A stretch of 64,000 nt of DNA from Streptomyces marianii. Lineage in GTDB: Bacteria > Actinomycetota > Actinomycetes > Streptomycetales > Streptomycetaceae. The notes below the pieces were generated by a model that made no database searches, was not told the DNA's origin, and saw only the letters and a program-made list of their open reading frames with translations. The DNA lies in NCBI RefSeq assembly GCF_005795905.1, contig NZ_VAWE01000001.1, positions 7,381,501 to 7,445,500 of the forward strand, in the 5' to 3' direction. Positions 44,727-55,394 of this stretch are shown here, one piece after another. Every line of letters begins with the position of its first letter. The first letter of the stretch is position 1. The translations under genes were made by a program, and so were the position numbers.

Positions 44727-47700
44727 GTGTCCATGCGGATACGGCGCGGCGTACTGCTGCGCGCAGCGGCCGCGGCCGCGACGGCGGGCGCGGTCCTCGC
44801 CGCGGGGCTGGCCGGGCCGCCGGCGCCGGACGTGACGCCGAAGGCCCGCAACGCCGCCGCCACCACACCGGCTGAGACCGAGGACCAGGCCCGGTCCCTG
44901 GCCCGCACGAGCGGCAAGCGCGTCGAGGTGACCGGCCAGCGCACCGAGCGCCGTGAGATCTTCGCCGAGCCCGACGGCACCTTCACCGCACGGGAGTACA
45001 CCGAGCCGGTGCGCACGGTGCGCGGCGGCAAGTGGGTCTCCATCGACCCCACGCTGGTCAAGCGCGCGGACGGCTCGGTCGCTCCGAAGGCGACGACGGT
45101 CGGTCTGTCCTTCTCCTCCGGAGAGGCGGGCAAGCCGTTCGTCACGATGCAACGAGCGGGCCGTGAGCTGTCGTTGACCTGGCCGTACGGGAAGCTGGCG
45201 GCGCCCGCGGTCAAGGGGAACACCGCCACCTATGCTGACGCCCTGCCCGGCGTCGACCTGACCGTGCGCGCCGAGGCCGACGGATTCGGCCACCTGCTGG
45301 TCGTCAGGACGCCCGAGGCGGCCGCGAACCCGAAGCTGACCAAGCTCGACCTGGGCCTGAAGGCCGAGGGGTTGAAGATCAAGGAGGACGCCTCGGGCGC
45401 GCTGCGCGCCGAGGACGCCGTCGTCGGCGGCACCGTCTTCGAGGCCGGCAAGCCGGCGATGTGGGACTCGGCCGCCGTCAAGGAGGCGTCGGCCAGGTCG
45501 CAGGGCGGCAAGGCCGTCGCCAGGTCTCTCGCCGCGAGCGCCGCCGACGCGCCTGCGCCGGCCCGGGTTCCCGAGGCGTCCCTGGAAGGACCGGGGGGCG
45601 GCGGCCGTACGGCTCCGCTGGGCATCGAGGTCGGCAAGGGCAAGCTCACGCTCGTGCCGGACCGGAAGATGCTGACCGGTCCGGACACGGTCTTCCCGGT
45701 CGTCATCGACCCGATCCAGCGCACCACTTCGCGCACGGCCTGGACGGGCGTGATGTCGGGCATGCCTTCGGAGCAGGACTGGAAGTACGCCGACAGCGCC
45801 GGCGTGGGCAAGTGCCCCACCGACTTCAACCCGGTGTCCTGCAACGGGGTCGGCGTTCGGCGGGTGCTGTTCACCATGCCGATGTCGTTCTACAAGAACA
45901 AGCAGATCCTGAGCTCGACGTTCTCGGCCCGGGTCGCCCACATCTACAGTGCGACGCCGACCGCCGAACCGATCCGGCTCTACCGCATCGGCGGTGCCAA
46001 CTATTCCATCACCTCGTCGAGCAACTGGTCGAACACCAGCGACGACTGGGACGCGCATCTGCAGACCGTCGACAAGGCGATCTCACCCACGTCCTGCTCC
46101 AGCCAGGCCAACCTCCACTTCGAGAGCGGTGCCACGGGCGCGCTGACCAACCAGGTCAAGTCCGCTGCGTCGGGCGGCTGGTCCTCCATGACGCTCGGCC
46201 TGCGCGCCAGCGACGAGGGCCGCTTCGCCGAGTGGAAGCGGATCTGCGGCAACGCCTACCTCTCGGTGAGCTACAACACCCTGCCGGTGGCGATCCAGTC
46301 CGCCTGGATGTCGCAGAACCCCGGTGGTGCCTGCAAGTCGGGCTCCTCACGCCCCTACAGCGAGGTCCCGCCGGTCATCTCGACCGAGGCGCGCGACCCC
46401 GACCACGGCGGCGCACAGACCGACAAGGTCAAGGTCGAGTTCAAGGTCGAGTGGACCGATGGCGTCGGAAAGGCGCAGTCGTACACCACCAACACCTCCT
46501 ACCTCTCGCCCATTGCGGGAACCAAATTCATCCACCAGGTCAAATCCACCATCCCGCAGAACACGGTGGTCTCCTGGAGCGCCAGGGCCTACGACGGTGA
46601 CGGCTGGGGCCCCTCGTCCCCGAAGTGCGAGTTCATCTACGACGCAACCCTGCCCGGGCGCCCGAACGTGCTCTCGGAGGAGTACCCGTCCGACACCGTC
46701 TACCACCACGGAGTCGGCACGTACGGCACCTTTACCTTCACACCCAACCCGAACGACTCCATACCCGACACGGACGTGGTGAAGTACCGCTACGCCTTCG
46801 ATGCGACCGCCTCGCCGGCGACCACGGTAGCGGCTACGAAAGCCGGCGGTCCCGCCTCGGTGAATTGGATGCCGACGAGGGAGGGACTGCACTGGCTCGA
46901 GGTCATCGCCGTCGACAAGGCGGAGAACCCGAGCACCGTCCAGCGCTACGAGTTCCGCGTCTCCGAGGGCAAGCCGGTCACCGGCCAGTGGAACCTCGCC
47001 GACGAAGCCGGCAGCACGGAGGCGCACGACGAGAGCGGGGTCTACTCCGCGACAACGGGCGGCGGCGTGACCTTCGGCGTCGAGGGTCCCGGCGGAAAGG
47101 CCGATGCGGCGGCGCACTTCGACGGCACCGCCGGCGCCTACCTCGACACCGAGGAGACCGTCATCGACTCGGCGAAGGGCTTCAGCGTCAGCGCCTGGGT
47201 GCGCCCGACCGACCTGACCCGGGACATGGCGGTCATCAGCCAGGACGGCACGGGTGAGCCCGGTTTCACCCTCGGCTACGACTCCGTCCTCAAGGCCTGG
47301 TCGTTCTCGGTCCCCGTGACCGACGTGGACACCATCGGTGCGTGGAAGGCCGTGTCCACCGGAGTGCAGGTGGTACCGAACCAGTGGGTGCTGCTGACCG
47401 GCATCTACGACGCCCAGAAGACCGAACTGCAGCTCTTCGTCAACCAGACGCTCAAGGGCACGGCCCAGCGCCCGTCCGTCTGGAAGTCCTACGGCTCGCT
47501 GCAGATCGGCCGCTCCACGGCGAAGACCGGCTACCAGAACCACTTCACCGGGGACCTCGCCGAGGTCCGGGTCTTCGACCGGGTGCTGTCCCAGGCGCAG
47601 ATCGCAGAGCTGATGACGGTGAAGCCGGAGCGCAAGGGGTATTGGCAGCTGGATGCCGCGACCAGTGGAGTATCGCCCGAGACGGGCAAGACGGTCGACG

Positions 47701-48359
47701 GGAAGACGGTCTTCGGGCCGTCGTTGAACCTCGCGGGGAACGCCTCCATCTACCACCAGGACTGTCCGGACCCCCTGCTGTGCGAGCAGCCGTCACCTCT
47801 GGTGGGCGCAGGACACCTGGCCCTCGACGGCGATGGCGACTACGCCAGCACCGCGACTGCTCCGATCACCGGCGCCAGCAGCTTCACCGTGACGGCCCGT
47901 GCTCAGCTCACCTCGCTCGACCCGGAGAAGTCGCAGACCGTTCTCTCCCTTCCGGGCAAGAACGCCAACAGGTTCGCGGTCCGCTACCGGGCCGGTGAAA
48001 CCGGCGGCAACTGGGAGCTGGCCGTGGCCAAGACCGACACCGCGGGTGCGGACACGGCCACGTTCATCGACGACCAGGCGCTGCCGGACACGGGTGGTTC
48101 CGGTCAACATCTGGCCGTCGTCTACGACGCCTTCGCCAACGAGATCCGCCTGTACGTCAACGGCCAGCTGGCGAGCTCGGCCCGCGGAGTCGACGGCACT
48201 CTTTGGGGTGCCGACGGTGGTCTTCAGGTGGGTCGTTCGGCCCTCGGTGACAGCGAGTTCTTCGCCGGCTCCATCGACGAGGTCCGCGCTTACGACGGCG
48301 CAGCCGACCTGGTCAAGGTCGGCCTGATGGCCACCCTGCAGGCCGAGCCGGAGCTCTAG
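44727..48359 (+). CDS. Secreted LamG-like jellyroll domain protein
   Basis: This protein of about 1210 residues has an N-terminal signal peptide (MRIRRGVLLRAAAAAATAGA). A large N-terminal beta-rich part contains FVVIDP-like and DNRF-like patterns. The C-terminus holds two LamG/concanavalin-like jellyroll domains (each with ISAWVRP-type strands, a GEWHHV-like block and an EVRVFDRVLS or EVRAYDGA ending). LamG domains bind carbohydrate or protein at surfaces. It lies between the FG-GAP gene and the RHS gene and probably works with them in assembly or target binding. GTG 44727 is preferred because GGAGAG precedes it; ATG 44712 and 44733 are alternatives. Confidence 0.85.
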   Translation: MSMRIRRGVLLRAAAAAATAGAVLAAGLAGPPAPDVTPKARNAAATTPAETEDQARSLARTSGKRVEVTGQRTERREIFAEPDGTFTAREYTEPVRTVRGGKWVSIDPTLVKRADGSVAPKATTVGLSFSSGEAGKPFVTMQRAGRELSLTWPYGKLAAPAVKGNTATYADALPGVDLTVRAEADGFGHLLVVRTPEAAANPKLTKLDLGLKAEGLKIKEDASGALRAEDAVVGGTVFEAGKPAMWDSAAVKEASARSQGGKAVARSLAASAADAPAPARVPEASLEGPGGGGRTAPLGIEVGKGKLTLVPDRKMLTGPDTVFPVVIDPIQRTTSRTAWTGVMSGMPSEQDWKYADSAGVGKCPTDFNPVSCNGVGVRRVLFTMPMSFYKNKQILSSTFSARVAHIYSATPTAEPIRLYRIGGANYSITSSSNWSNTSDDWDAHLQTVDKAISPTSCSSQANLHFESGATGALTNQVKSAASGGWSSMTLGLRASDEGRFAEWKRICGNAYLSVSYNTLPVAIQSAWMSQNPGGACKSGSSRPYSEVPPVISTEARDPDHGGAQTDKVKVEFKVEWTDGVGKAQSYTTNTSYLSPIAGTKFIHQVKSTIPQNTVVSWSARAYDGDGWGPSSPKCEFIYDATLPGRPNVLSEEYPSDTVYHHGVGTYGTFTFTPNPNDSIPDTDVVKYRYAFDATASPATTVAATKAGGPASVNWMPTREGLHWLEVIAVDKAENPSTVQRYEFRVSEGKPVTGQWNLADEAGSTEAHDESGVYSATTGGGVTFGVEGPGGKADAAAHFDGTAGAYLDTEETVIDSAKGFSVSAWVRPTDLTRDMAVISQDGTGEPGFTLGYDSVLKAWSFSVPVTDVDTIGAWKAVSTGVQVVPNQWVLLTGIYDAQKTELQLFVNQTLKGTAQRPSVWKSYGSLQIGRSTAKTGYQNHFTGDLAEVRVFDRVLSQAQIAELMTVKPERKGYWQLDAATSGVSPETGKTVDGKTVFGPSLNLAGNASIYHQDCPDPLLCEQPSPLVGAGHLALDGDGDYASTATAPITGASSFTVTARAQLTSLDPEKSQTVLSLPGKNANRFAVRYRAGETGGNWELAVAKTDTAGADTATFIDDQALPDTGGSGQHLAVVYDAFANEIRLYVNGQLASSARGVDGTLWGADGGLQVGRSALGDSEFFAGSIDEVRAYDGAADLVKVGLMATLQAEPEL

Positions 48360-48467
48360 GCCCGGACTGTCCATTCCCCACCAGCGCTGTGCCGGCCCGT
48401 CACGGGCCGGCACAGCCTGGCCGTTCTTCCGATCTTCCTCAGTATCCGTATCCCATGGAGCTGCGTG

Positions 48468-51400
48468 ATGTCTCGTCGCGGCCGATTGCTCAATCGGCGC
48501 ATACCCAAACGTCTCTTTGTCACCACCGTTCTCGGACTGTCGCTCGCACTGTCGTCCTCCACCGTCCAGGCGCTGTCGTTCGCCGGTGAGACGGAGCGGA
48601 GCAGGCCCGGTGTCCAGGACTTCGGCGATCCCATCGAGGGAGGCACCGCCAAGGCGAAGCCCCGGCCGGCGGACCCCGCCCGCAAGGCAGCCGTGACCCG
48701 GCTGGGCAAGACCGTATGGCCCCGCACCGGAAGTGCAGAGGTGCCGGTGGGCTCACCCGGGGCGAGGTCCCAGGGCACGGTGAACTCCGGCGGCCTGCCG
48801 GTCAGCGTGACCCTGCCGGGTACGACGGCCAAGCCCGCGCTCAGGAGCGTGTCCAAGGCGCCTTCGACGGCCCCCGGCAAGGTCAAGGTCGATATCCTCG
48901 ACCCCAAGCGTGCGGCCCGGCTCGGGGTCGGGGCGCTGATCCGGGTGCAGCGCGCAGATGATGGCGAAAGCACCGCGAAGGTCCGCCTGAACGTCGGTTA
49001 CACGGCGTTTGCCGAGGGCTACGGTGGCGACTACGGCAGACGTCTCCGTCTTGTCGAGCTGCCGGCCTGCGCCGTGATCGCCGAGCCGGGCAGCAAGGCC
49101 TGCCCGCAGCTTCCTCGGCCGCTGCCCACCGTGAACAACGCCGAGACGCGCACCGTCTCGGCCGACGTCAGTGCAGTCCCGGCCGACGCCGGCATGTCCA
49201 CCATGGCCGTACAGGGCGGCTCTCTCGTCGCCCTGGCCGCGGGAGACTCCTCGTCCCAGGGAGACTACGGCGCCACTCCGCTGGCGCCGTCCGCGAAGTG
49301 GACGGTCTCCAACTCGTCCGGCGGGTTCTCGTGGAACTATCCCCTGCGCACACCGCCGACGCCCGGCGGCCTGACACCGACCATCGGCTTCGCGTACTCC
49401 TCGCAGTCGACCGACGGCCGCACCTCCGACACCAACAACCAGGGCTCCTGGATCGGTGAGGGCTTCTCATACGAGCCGGGCTACATCGAGCGCCGCTACA
49501 AGGCATGTTCGGACGACGGCCACAAGGACTCCGCCGAACAGTGCTGGGCCTTCGACAACGCCACCGTCCTGCTGAACGGGATGTCGACCGAGCTTGTCAA
49601 GGACGACAAGACCGGCAAGTGGCACCTGGGCAGTGACGACGGCGCCAAGGTGGAGAAGACCACCGGCGCGGTCAACGGTGACAACGACGGCGAGTACTGG
49701 AAGATCACCACGACTGACGGCACCCAGTACTTCTTCGGCCTCAACCGCCTGCCCGGCTGGGCCAACGGCAACGAGGAAACGCAGTCGACATGGACCCTGC
49801 CGGTCTTCGGCGACGACTCCGGCGAGCCCTGCTACAACGCCACGTTCACCAGTGCGCACTGCAACCAGGCCTGGCGCTGGAGCCTCGACTACGTCGTGGA
49901 CACCCACGGCAACGCGATGTCCTACTTCTACACGCCGGAGACCAACTGGTACGCGCTGAACGGCAAGACGGATGTCAATGGCACCGCATACCACCGTGGC
50001 GGCTACCTGAAGCGAGTCGACTACGGTCAGCGCGCCGGCCAGGTCTATGCCGCGAAGGCCCCGGCACGCGTCGTGTTCACCACCGCCGAACGATGTCTGC
50101 CCAGCGGCACGTTCACTTGCGCAACCGCGGACTTCAAGAAGGCGAACGCCGCGTACTGGCCTGACGTCCCGATGGACCGCTACTGCGCGGCGGGTACCAA
50201 GTGCACGTCGTCTCAGGTCGCCGCGTCCTTCTGGACCAGCAAGCGGCTGACAGGCGTCACCACACAGATCCGCAAGGATGCCACGGAGTACCAGGACGTG
50301 GACGCGTGGACGTTCACGCACCTGTTCACCGACAACGGTGACTCGTCCAAGACGCTCTGGCTGTCGAAGATCGACCACGAGGGCCGTGTCGGCACCACCG
50401 CCAAGATGCCCACGCTGGAGCTCTACGGCATCCAGCTGGCGAACCGGGTCGACGCGGTCGGCGACAACATCGCCCCGTTCCACCGGTTCCGCCTGTCGGC
50501 GGTGCTGAGCGAGACCGGCGCTCAGCTGGACGTCAACTACGCGCCGGCGGAATGCACCAAGTCCGCGCTGCCCACGCCCGGTGAGTCGACCAAGCGCTGC
50601 TATCCGGTGAAGTGGGCCCCGCCCGGCTACATCGACCCCATCACCGACTGGTTCCACAAGTACGTCGTCGCGGAGGTCGTGGAGACCGACCGCACGGGCG
50701 GCGGCGAAAAGCTGGTGACGCGCTACGACTACCAGGGCCCCGCCGCATGGCGGAAGGCCGAGCCGGACGGCATCACCGAGGAGAAGTACCTCACCTGGGG
50801 CGGCTGGCAGGGCTACGGCAAGGTCAGGGTGACCAGCGGCAGCTCCGAGAACCAGACCACCCGGATCGACTACACCTACCTCCAGGGGATGGACGGGGAC
50901 AAACTCCCCAACGGTTCCGCCCGGTCCGCGGAGGTCACCGACTCCGAAGGCGGCAAGTACACCGACCACAAGGAGTTCACCGGCCACGAACTGGAGGCCG
51001 CGACCTACGACGGCTCCAAGCTCGTCTCCAAGGTGATCAACACACCGTCCCGGTGGTTCACCGCCACGGACACGAACACGTGGGGCACCAGCAACGCGTC
51101 GATCATCAAGACGACCAGGGTCCGCGGATTCACCGTCACCGAGGGGGGTGACGGCCGCCGTGAGACGGAGACGAACACCGAGTACGAGACCGCGAACGGC
51201 ACCGGCCGCGTCATCGAGACCGAGGATCTGGGCGACCTGTCCACCCCTGCGGACGACCAGTGCACCCGCACCGAGTACGCGGACAACCCGAGCGCGAACC
51301 TCCTCGACACCCCTTCCCGCGTCGAGACGGTCTCCGTCACGTGCAAGGCCACTCCCGACCGCCGGACGCAGGTCCTCACGGACGAGCGGACCTCGTACGA

Positions 51401-54400
51401 CGGCGGGGCATTCGGCGCGCCGCCCACGAAGGGCGACGCGACCAGGACCGAGCGACTGAAGTCCCACGACGGCACCACGCCGCAGTACCAGATCACGGGT
51501 ACGACGACGTACGACGCCTTCGGACGGCCGCTTTCCCAAAAGGACGGCGTCCAGGCAGAGACCAAGACGGCGTACACGGACGTCAACGGCCTGATCTCGC
51601 AGGCCAAGGTGACCAACGCCCTGGGCCACGTCACCACCACGGACTACCACCCCGCCTGGGGCCAGTCGACCGGGCAGACCGACCCCAACGGCAAGCGCAC
51701 CGACCTCGCCCACGACGGACTCGGCCGTCTGGTCTCCGTCTGGCTCCCGGACCGCGCCAAGTCGCAGACCCCGAGCATCAAGTACAGCTATCTGATCCGC
51801 CGGGACGACGTCGCCGCGGTCAAGACCGAGAAGATCCAGATCGACGGCTCGTACGGCACGGAATACGAGCTGTACGACGGTCTGCTGCGGCCCCGCCAGA
51901 AGCAGACCGAAGGCCCGAACGGCACGCGGATGGTGGCCGACACCTTCTACGACGGCACCGGCAAGGTGCGGAGCACCAACGCGACGTACAACGCCGCAGG
52001 CGCCCCGTCGGACAAGCTCCTGCTCGTCCACAACGGCGAAGTGGGATCCCAGGCCCGCTACGAGTACGACGGCCTGGGCCGCACGACGGCCGAGATCTTC
52101 GCCGTCTCCGGCGTCGAGCAGTGGCGCACCAAGTACGTCCACGGCGGAGACCGCACCCACATCGACCCGCCCGTCGGCGGTACTCCGACGACCACGCTGA
52201 CCAACGCCCGGGGCGAGACCACCGAACTGTGGCACTACAAGTCGGCGGACCTGGTCCTCACGGGGCCGCCGGCCGAGCACGACACCACGAAGTACGCCTA
52301 CACCCCGGCCGGCCGGCTGGAACGACTCACCGATGCCCAGGGCAACGTCTGGACGTACACCTACGACCAGCGCGGCAGGCGGACGGAGAGCGTGGACCCC
52401 GACTCCGGGAAGGTGACGACGCAGTACGACGACGCCGACAGGCCGGTGGCATCGACGGACGCGCGCAAGAACACCGTCAGCACCGTCTACGACAAGCTGG
52501 GACGCGTTCTCACCACCTGGGACGGCGCCGCGACGACGGGCACCAAGCTCACCGAGCGGCGTTATGACAAGGCCGGATGGCTCGGCAAGGAGTGGGCGTC
52601 GCTGCGCTACGTCAACGGGACGGAGTATTTCGGCACCGTCGTCCAGAGCGTGGACCACTTCTACCGCCCCCTGAAGACCGCCTATGCGGTTCCCGCGTCC
52701 CAGAAGGAACTCGCCGGCACATACGTCTACACCAGCACGTACAACCGTGACGGCACCCTGCAGAGCAGCGGCATGCCAGCGGCGGGGGGCCTGGCCGCCG
52801 AGGCGCTGGTCTACGGTTACGACGAACTCCAGCGCTCGAAGACCATGACGAGCGCCACGTCGTCGTACGTCACCGACACGGTGTGGTCGAACACCAGTCA
52901 GTTGCTCCAGTTGGAGCTGTCGAACGGCGGCAAGAAGAACTGGCAGACGTTCGCCTACGAGAAGGGCACCGACCGGCTGACCCGGTCCCTGGTCGACGTT
53001 CAGGGCTCCGCCACGGGACCGGTGAAGGAGTCGAACTACTCCTACGACCAGATCGGCAACGTGCTGTCGGTCGCGGACACCGCGGGTGCGGGCACTCCGG
53101 ACCTCCAGTGCTTCGCCTACGACTACCAGTACCGGATGACCGAGGCGTGGACGCCGTCCACCACCGACTCCGCGGCTGCGGCATCCGGCACCGAGGGGAG
53201 CCAGGCCCCTGTCGAGGGCTCGTCCCCGTCGGCCTGTGGTGCTGCCGCCGGAGGTTCGGCGCTCGGCGGACCGGCACCGTACTGGCGCTCCTACACCTTC
53301 GACGCAGTCGGCAACCGGCTGTCGGAGACCGTCCACGACAGCGGCCTGGACGCCAAGAAGGACGTCAAGCGCACCTTCAGCTACAACGCGGGCACACACC
53401 AGGTTTCCAAGGTCACCGAGACCACCCCGACCGGCGACCGGCAGTACACCTACGGATACGACCCGTCGGGCAACACCACCAAGCGGACGATCGGCGGCAG
53501 TACCCAGACGCTCGACTACGACGCGCAGGGCAAGGTGATCAAGAACAGCCGACCTGACGACGTCACCACCCCGGAGAACGAGGCGTCGGAGACGACGTTC
53601 CTCTACGGTCCGGACGGCGCACGAGTGATGCGCAAGGATCCGACCGGGACGACCGTCTATCTGCCGGGTATGGAGCTGCGCCTCGACGCCGGCACCACCA
53701 CGGCCAAGGCGACCCGCTACTACTCGTATGCCGGGCAGACCGTCGCCGTCCGCACGACCGACAACAAGCTGTCGTTCGTCGCATCGGACCACCACGGCAC
53801 GGGCGAGCTGGCCATCGACGCCGCGACCGGAGCGGTCACTCAGCGGCGCTTCGCCCCGTACGGCAACCCGCGAGGCGCAGAGCCGGGCGAAGGCGCCTGG
53901 CCAGGAGAGAAGGGCTTCGTCGGGGGCACGATCGACGCCTCGACGGGGCTGACGACCATCGGGGCCCGCGAGTACGACGCCTTCCTCGGCAAGTTCATCT
54001 CACCGGACCCGGTGGTCGACCACAACGACCCGCAGCAGCTGAACGCGTACGCCTACGCCCACAACCGCCCGGTCTCCGCGAGCGACCCGACGGGGCTCTA
54101 CGACCCAGACGAGCGGGCCTACTGCCAGAAGCACCCGAGCAGTTGCTCGAGCGGCAAGGTCAAGCCCACACAGACCCCTGCGCAGACGGCCGTCAATGAC
54201 GCTACCGACAACCTGAACAGGGCTCAGAACAACCTCAGCGGCGCCAAGCAGCAGATCAAGCGCGCGGTCAAGGCGATCACCAAGATCGTCATGGACGAAC
54301 TCGGGATCACCGCAGCTCTGGACTGCTTCTCCAGCGGTGACCTCGGTTCGTGCGGCGAAACGGCACTGAACATCGCGGGAAGCTTTGCGGGTGGCCTGGC

Positions 54401-55379
54401 CGGCAAGTTCCTGGCGAAATACGGCCTGCCGTGGAAGTGGAACAAGGCCTATCGGCTGATCAAACGGGTCACCGGTCTGGTCGGGGACCTGATCGACGGC
54501 GCCAAGAAGTTGTGGGACGCGTCCAAGACCGTCGACAAGGCCAAGGGGGCTCTGGCGGCGGCGAAGGCCAGGCTCGGTAAGAGTGGCTGCCACAGTTTCC
54601 TGCCCGGCACGAAGGTGCTTCTCGCCAGTGGCAAGAAGAAGAGCATCGAGGACGTCAGGCTCGGTGACAAGATCACCACGACCGATCCGTCCACGGGCAA
54701 GAAGGTCACCCGCACGGTCGTCGGCACGATCGTCACCAAGGACGACAAGCACTTCGTCGACCTGACGGTCACGACGGCCAAGGGCGGCCAGGCCTCGCTG
54801 GTCTCGACCGTCACCCACCCGTTCTGGGTCGAGAACGAGCGGCGGTTCATCGAGGCCGCCGACCTCAAGCCGGGAATGGTCCTGCGCACGCCCGAAGGCG
54901 AAGCCGTTCCGGTGACGGACCTACGGTTCTTCAGCGAGCGCAGGCAGACGCACGACCTCACTATCGAGGACGTCCACGCGTACTATGTGCTGGCTGGGGC
55001 TGCGCCGGTCCTCGTTCACAACTGCGGAGGGATCGACGACGATGCGCACGCAGCACTTCAGGATCGCCATGGGAATGACATTGCCGATGGCGTTGACTAT
55101 AACGTTCAGCGCATGTGTCCGACTTGCAACTCGGCCAGCGATGCAGCGGATCACACAATCAGTGGAATCGGCGGCAACACGGATGAATTGGGTCGGTACT
55201 TGGCTGGTCAGCGCGACTTGGGCATGACCCATGTCGACCGAAGGAAGCCAGGAACAACTGCCAGACGCGATGAGAGTAGGGTGGATTCAAGGGGTAGAGG
55301 CGTGACGATCGTCCAAAACTCCTACATGGTTCACGCTTATCATCAGTCGTTGGACGAGTTCAACAGCATCTTCAATTAG
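48468..55379 (+). CDS. RHS/YD-repeat polymorphic toxin with HINT domain
   Basis: This 2303-residue secreted protein has a signal peptide (RRIPKRLFVTTVLGLSLALS). A long beta-rich N-terminal region is followed by many YD repeats (YDAFGRPLSQKDG, YTYDQRGRRTESVDPDSG). The RHS core ends with FISPDPVVD and SDPTGLYDPDERAYC. An alpha-helical linker leads to a HINT self-cleavage domain (about 2040-2186) starting CHSFLPGTKVLLASG and ending PVLVHNC. The last 117 residues are a variable toxin tip with CPTC and DAADH motifs; its fold is unrecognised and it may be a nuclease. GC falls in the tip, as expected of a swapped module. The start is ATG 48468 behind GGAG; a candidate immunity gene follows 15 bp later. 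Confidence 0.9.
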   Translation: MSRRGRLLNRRIPKRLFVTTVLGLSLALSSSTVQALSFAGETERSRPGVQDFGDPIEGGTAKAKPRPADPARKAAVTRLGKTVWPRTGSAEVPVGSPGARSQGTVNSGGLPVSVTLPGTTAKPALRSVSKAPSTAPGKVKVDILDPKRAARLGVGALIRVQRADDGESTAKVRLNVGYTAFAEGYGGDYGRRLRLVELPACAVIAEPGSKACPQLPRPLPTVNNAETRTVSADVSAVPADAGMSTMAVQGGSLVALAAGDSSSQGDYGATPLAPSAKWTVSNSSGGFSWNYPLRTPPTPGGLTPTIGFAYSSQSTDGRTSDTNNQGSWIGEGFSYEPGYIERRYKACSDDGHKDSAEQCWAFDNATVLLNGMSTELVKDDKTGKWHLGSDDGAKVEKTTGAVNGDNDGEYWKITTTDGTQYFFGLNRLPGWANGNEETQSTWTLPVFGDDSGEPCYNATFTSAHCNQAWRWSLDYVVDTHGNAMSYFYTPETNWYALNGKTDVNGTAYHRGGYLKRVDYGQRAGQVYAAKAPARVVFTTAERCLPSGTFTCATADFKKANAAYWPDVPMDRYCAAGTKCTSSQVAASFWTSKRLTGVTTQIRKDATEYQDVDAWTFTHLFTDNGDSSKTLWLSKIDHEGRVGTTAKMPTLELYGIQLANRVDAVGDNIAPFHRFRLSAVLSETGAQLDVNYAPAECTKSALPTPGESTKRCYPVKWAPPGYIDPITDWFHKYVVAEVVETDRTGGGEKLVTRYDYQGPAAWRKAEPDGITEEKYLTWGGWQGYGKVRVTSGSSENQTTRIDYTYLQGMDGDKLPNGSARSAEVTDSEGGKYTDHKEFTGHELEAATYDGSKLVSKVINTPSRWFTATDTNTWGTSNASIIKTTRVRGFTVTEGGDGRRETETNTEYETANGTGRVIETEDLGDLSTPADDQCTRTEYADNPSANLLDTPSRVETVSVTCKATPDRRTQVLTDERTSYDGGAFGAPPTKGDATRTERLKSHDGTTPQYQITGTTTYDAFGRPLSQKDGVQAETKTAYTDVNGLISQAKVTNALGHVTTTDYHPAWGQSTGQTDPNGKRTDLAHDGLGRLVSVWLPDRAKSQTPSIKYSYLIRRDDVAAVKTEKIQIDGSYGTEYELYDGLLRPRQKQTEGPNGTRMVADTFYDGTGKVRSTNATYNAAGAPSDKLLLVHNGEVGSQARYEYDGLGRTTAEIFAVSGVEQWRTKYVHGGDRTHIDPPVGGTPTTTLTNARGETTELWHYKSADLVLTGPPAEHDTTKYAYTPAGRLERLTDAQGNVWTYTYDQRGRRTESVDPDSGKVTTQYDDADRPVASTDARKNTVSTVYDKLGRVLTTWDGAATTGTKLTERRYDKAGWLGKEWASLRYVNGTEYFGTVVQSVDHFYRPLKTAYAVPASQKELAGTYVYTSTYNRDGTLQSSGMPAAGGLAAEALVYGYDELQRSKTMTSATSSYVTDTVWSNTSQLLQLELSNGGKKNWQTFAYEKGTDRLTRSLVDVQGSATGPVKESNYSYDQIGNVLSVADTAGAGTPDLQCFAYDYQYRMTEAWTPSTTDSAAAASGTEGSQAPVEGSSPSACGAAAGGSALGGPAPYWRSYTFDAVGNRLSETVHDSGLDAKKDVKRTFSYNAGTHQVSKVTETTPTGDRQYTYGYDPSGNTTKRTIGGSTQTLDYDAQGKVIKNSRPDDVTTPENEASETTFLYGPDGARVMRKDPTGTTVYLPGMELRLDAGTTTAKATRYYSYAGQTVAVRTTDNKLSFVASDHHGTGELAIDAATGAVTQRRFAPYGNPRGAEPGEGAWPGEKGFVGGTIDASTGLTTIGAREYDAFLGKFISPDPVVDHNDPQQLNAYAYAHNRPVSASDPTGLYDPDERAYCQKHPSSCSSGKVKPTQTPAQTAVNDATDNLNRAQNNLSGAKQQIKRAVKAITKIVMDELGITAALDCFSSGDLGSCGETALNIAGSFAGGLAGKFLAKYGLPWKWNKAYRLIKRVTGLVGDLIDGAKKLWDASKTVDKAKGALAAAKARLGKSGCHSFLPGTKVLLASGKKKSIEDVRLGDKITTTDPSTGKKVTRTVVGTIVTKDDKHFVDLTVTTAKGGQASLVSTVTHPFWVENERRFIEAADLKPGMVLRTPEGEAVPVTDLRFFSERRQTHDLTIEDVHAYYVLAGAAPVLVHNCGGIDDDAHAALQDRHGNDIADGVDYNVQRMCPTCNSASDAADHTISGIGGNTDELGRYLAGQRDLGMTHVDRRKPGTTARRDESRVDSRGRGVTIVQNSYMVHAYHQSLDEFNSIFN

Positions 55380-55394
55380 CTGGGGTGAGGCCGC

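Noticed and set aside
49467..53795. 1442-codon minus-strand frame opposite the RHS gene
   Set aside because: It mirrors the RHS reading frame; the RHS frame has YD repeats, core and HINT. The antisense product has no recognisable fold.
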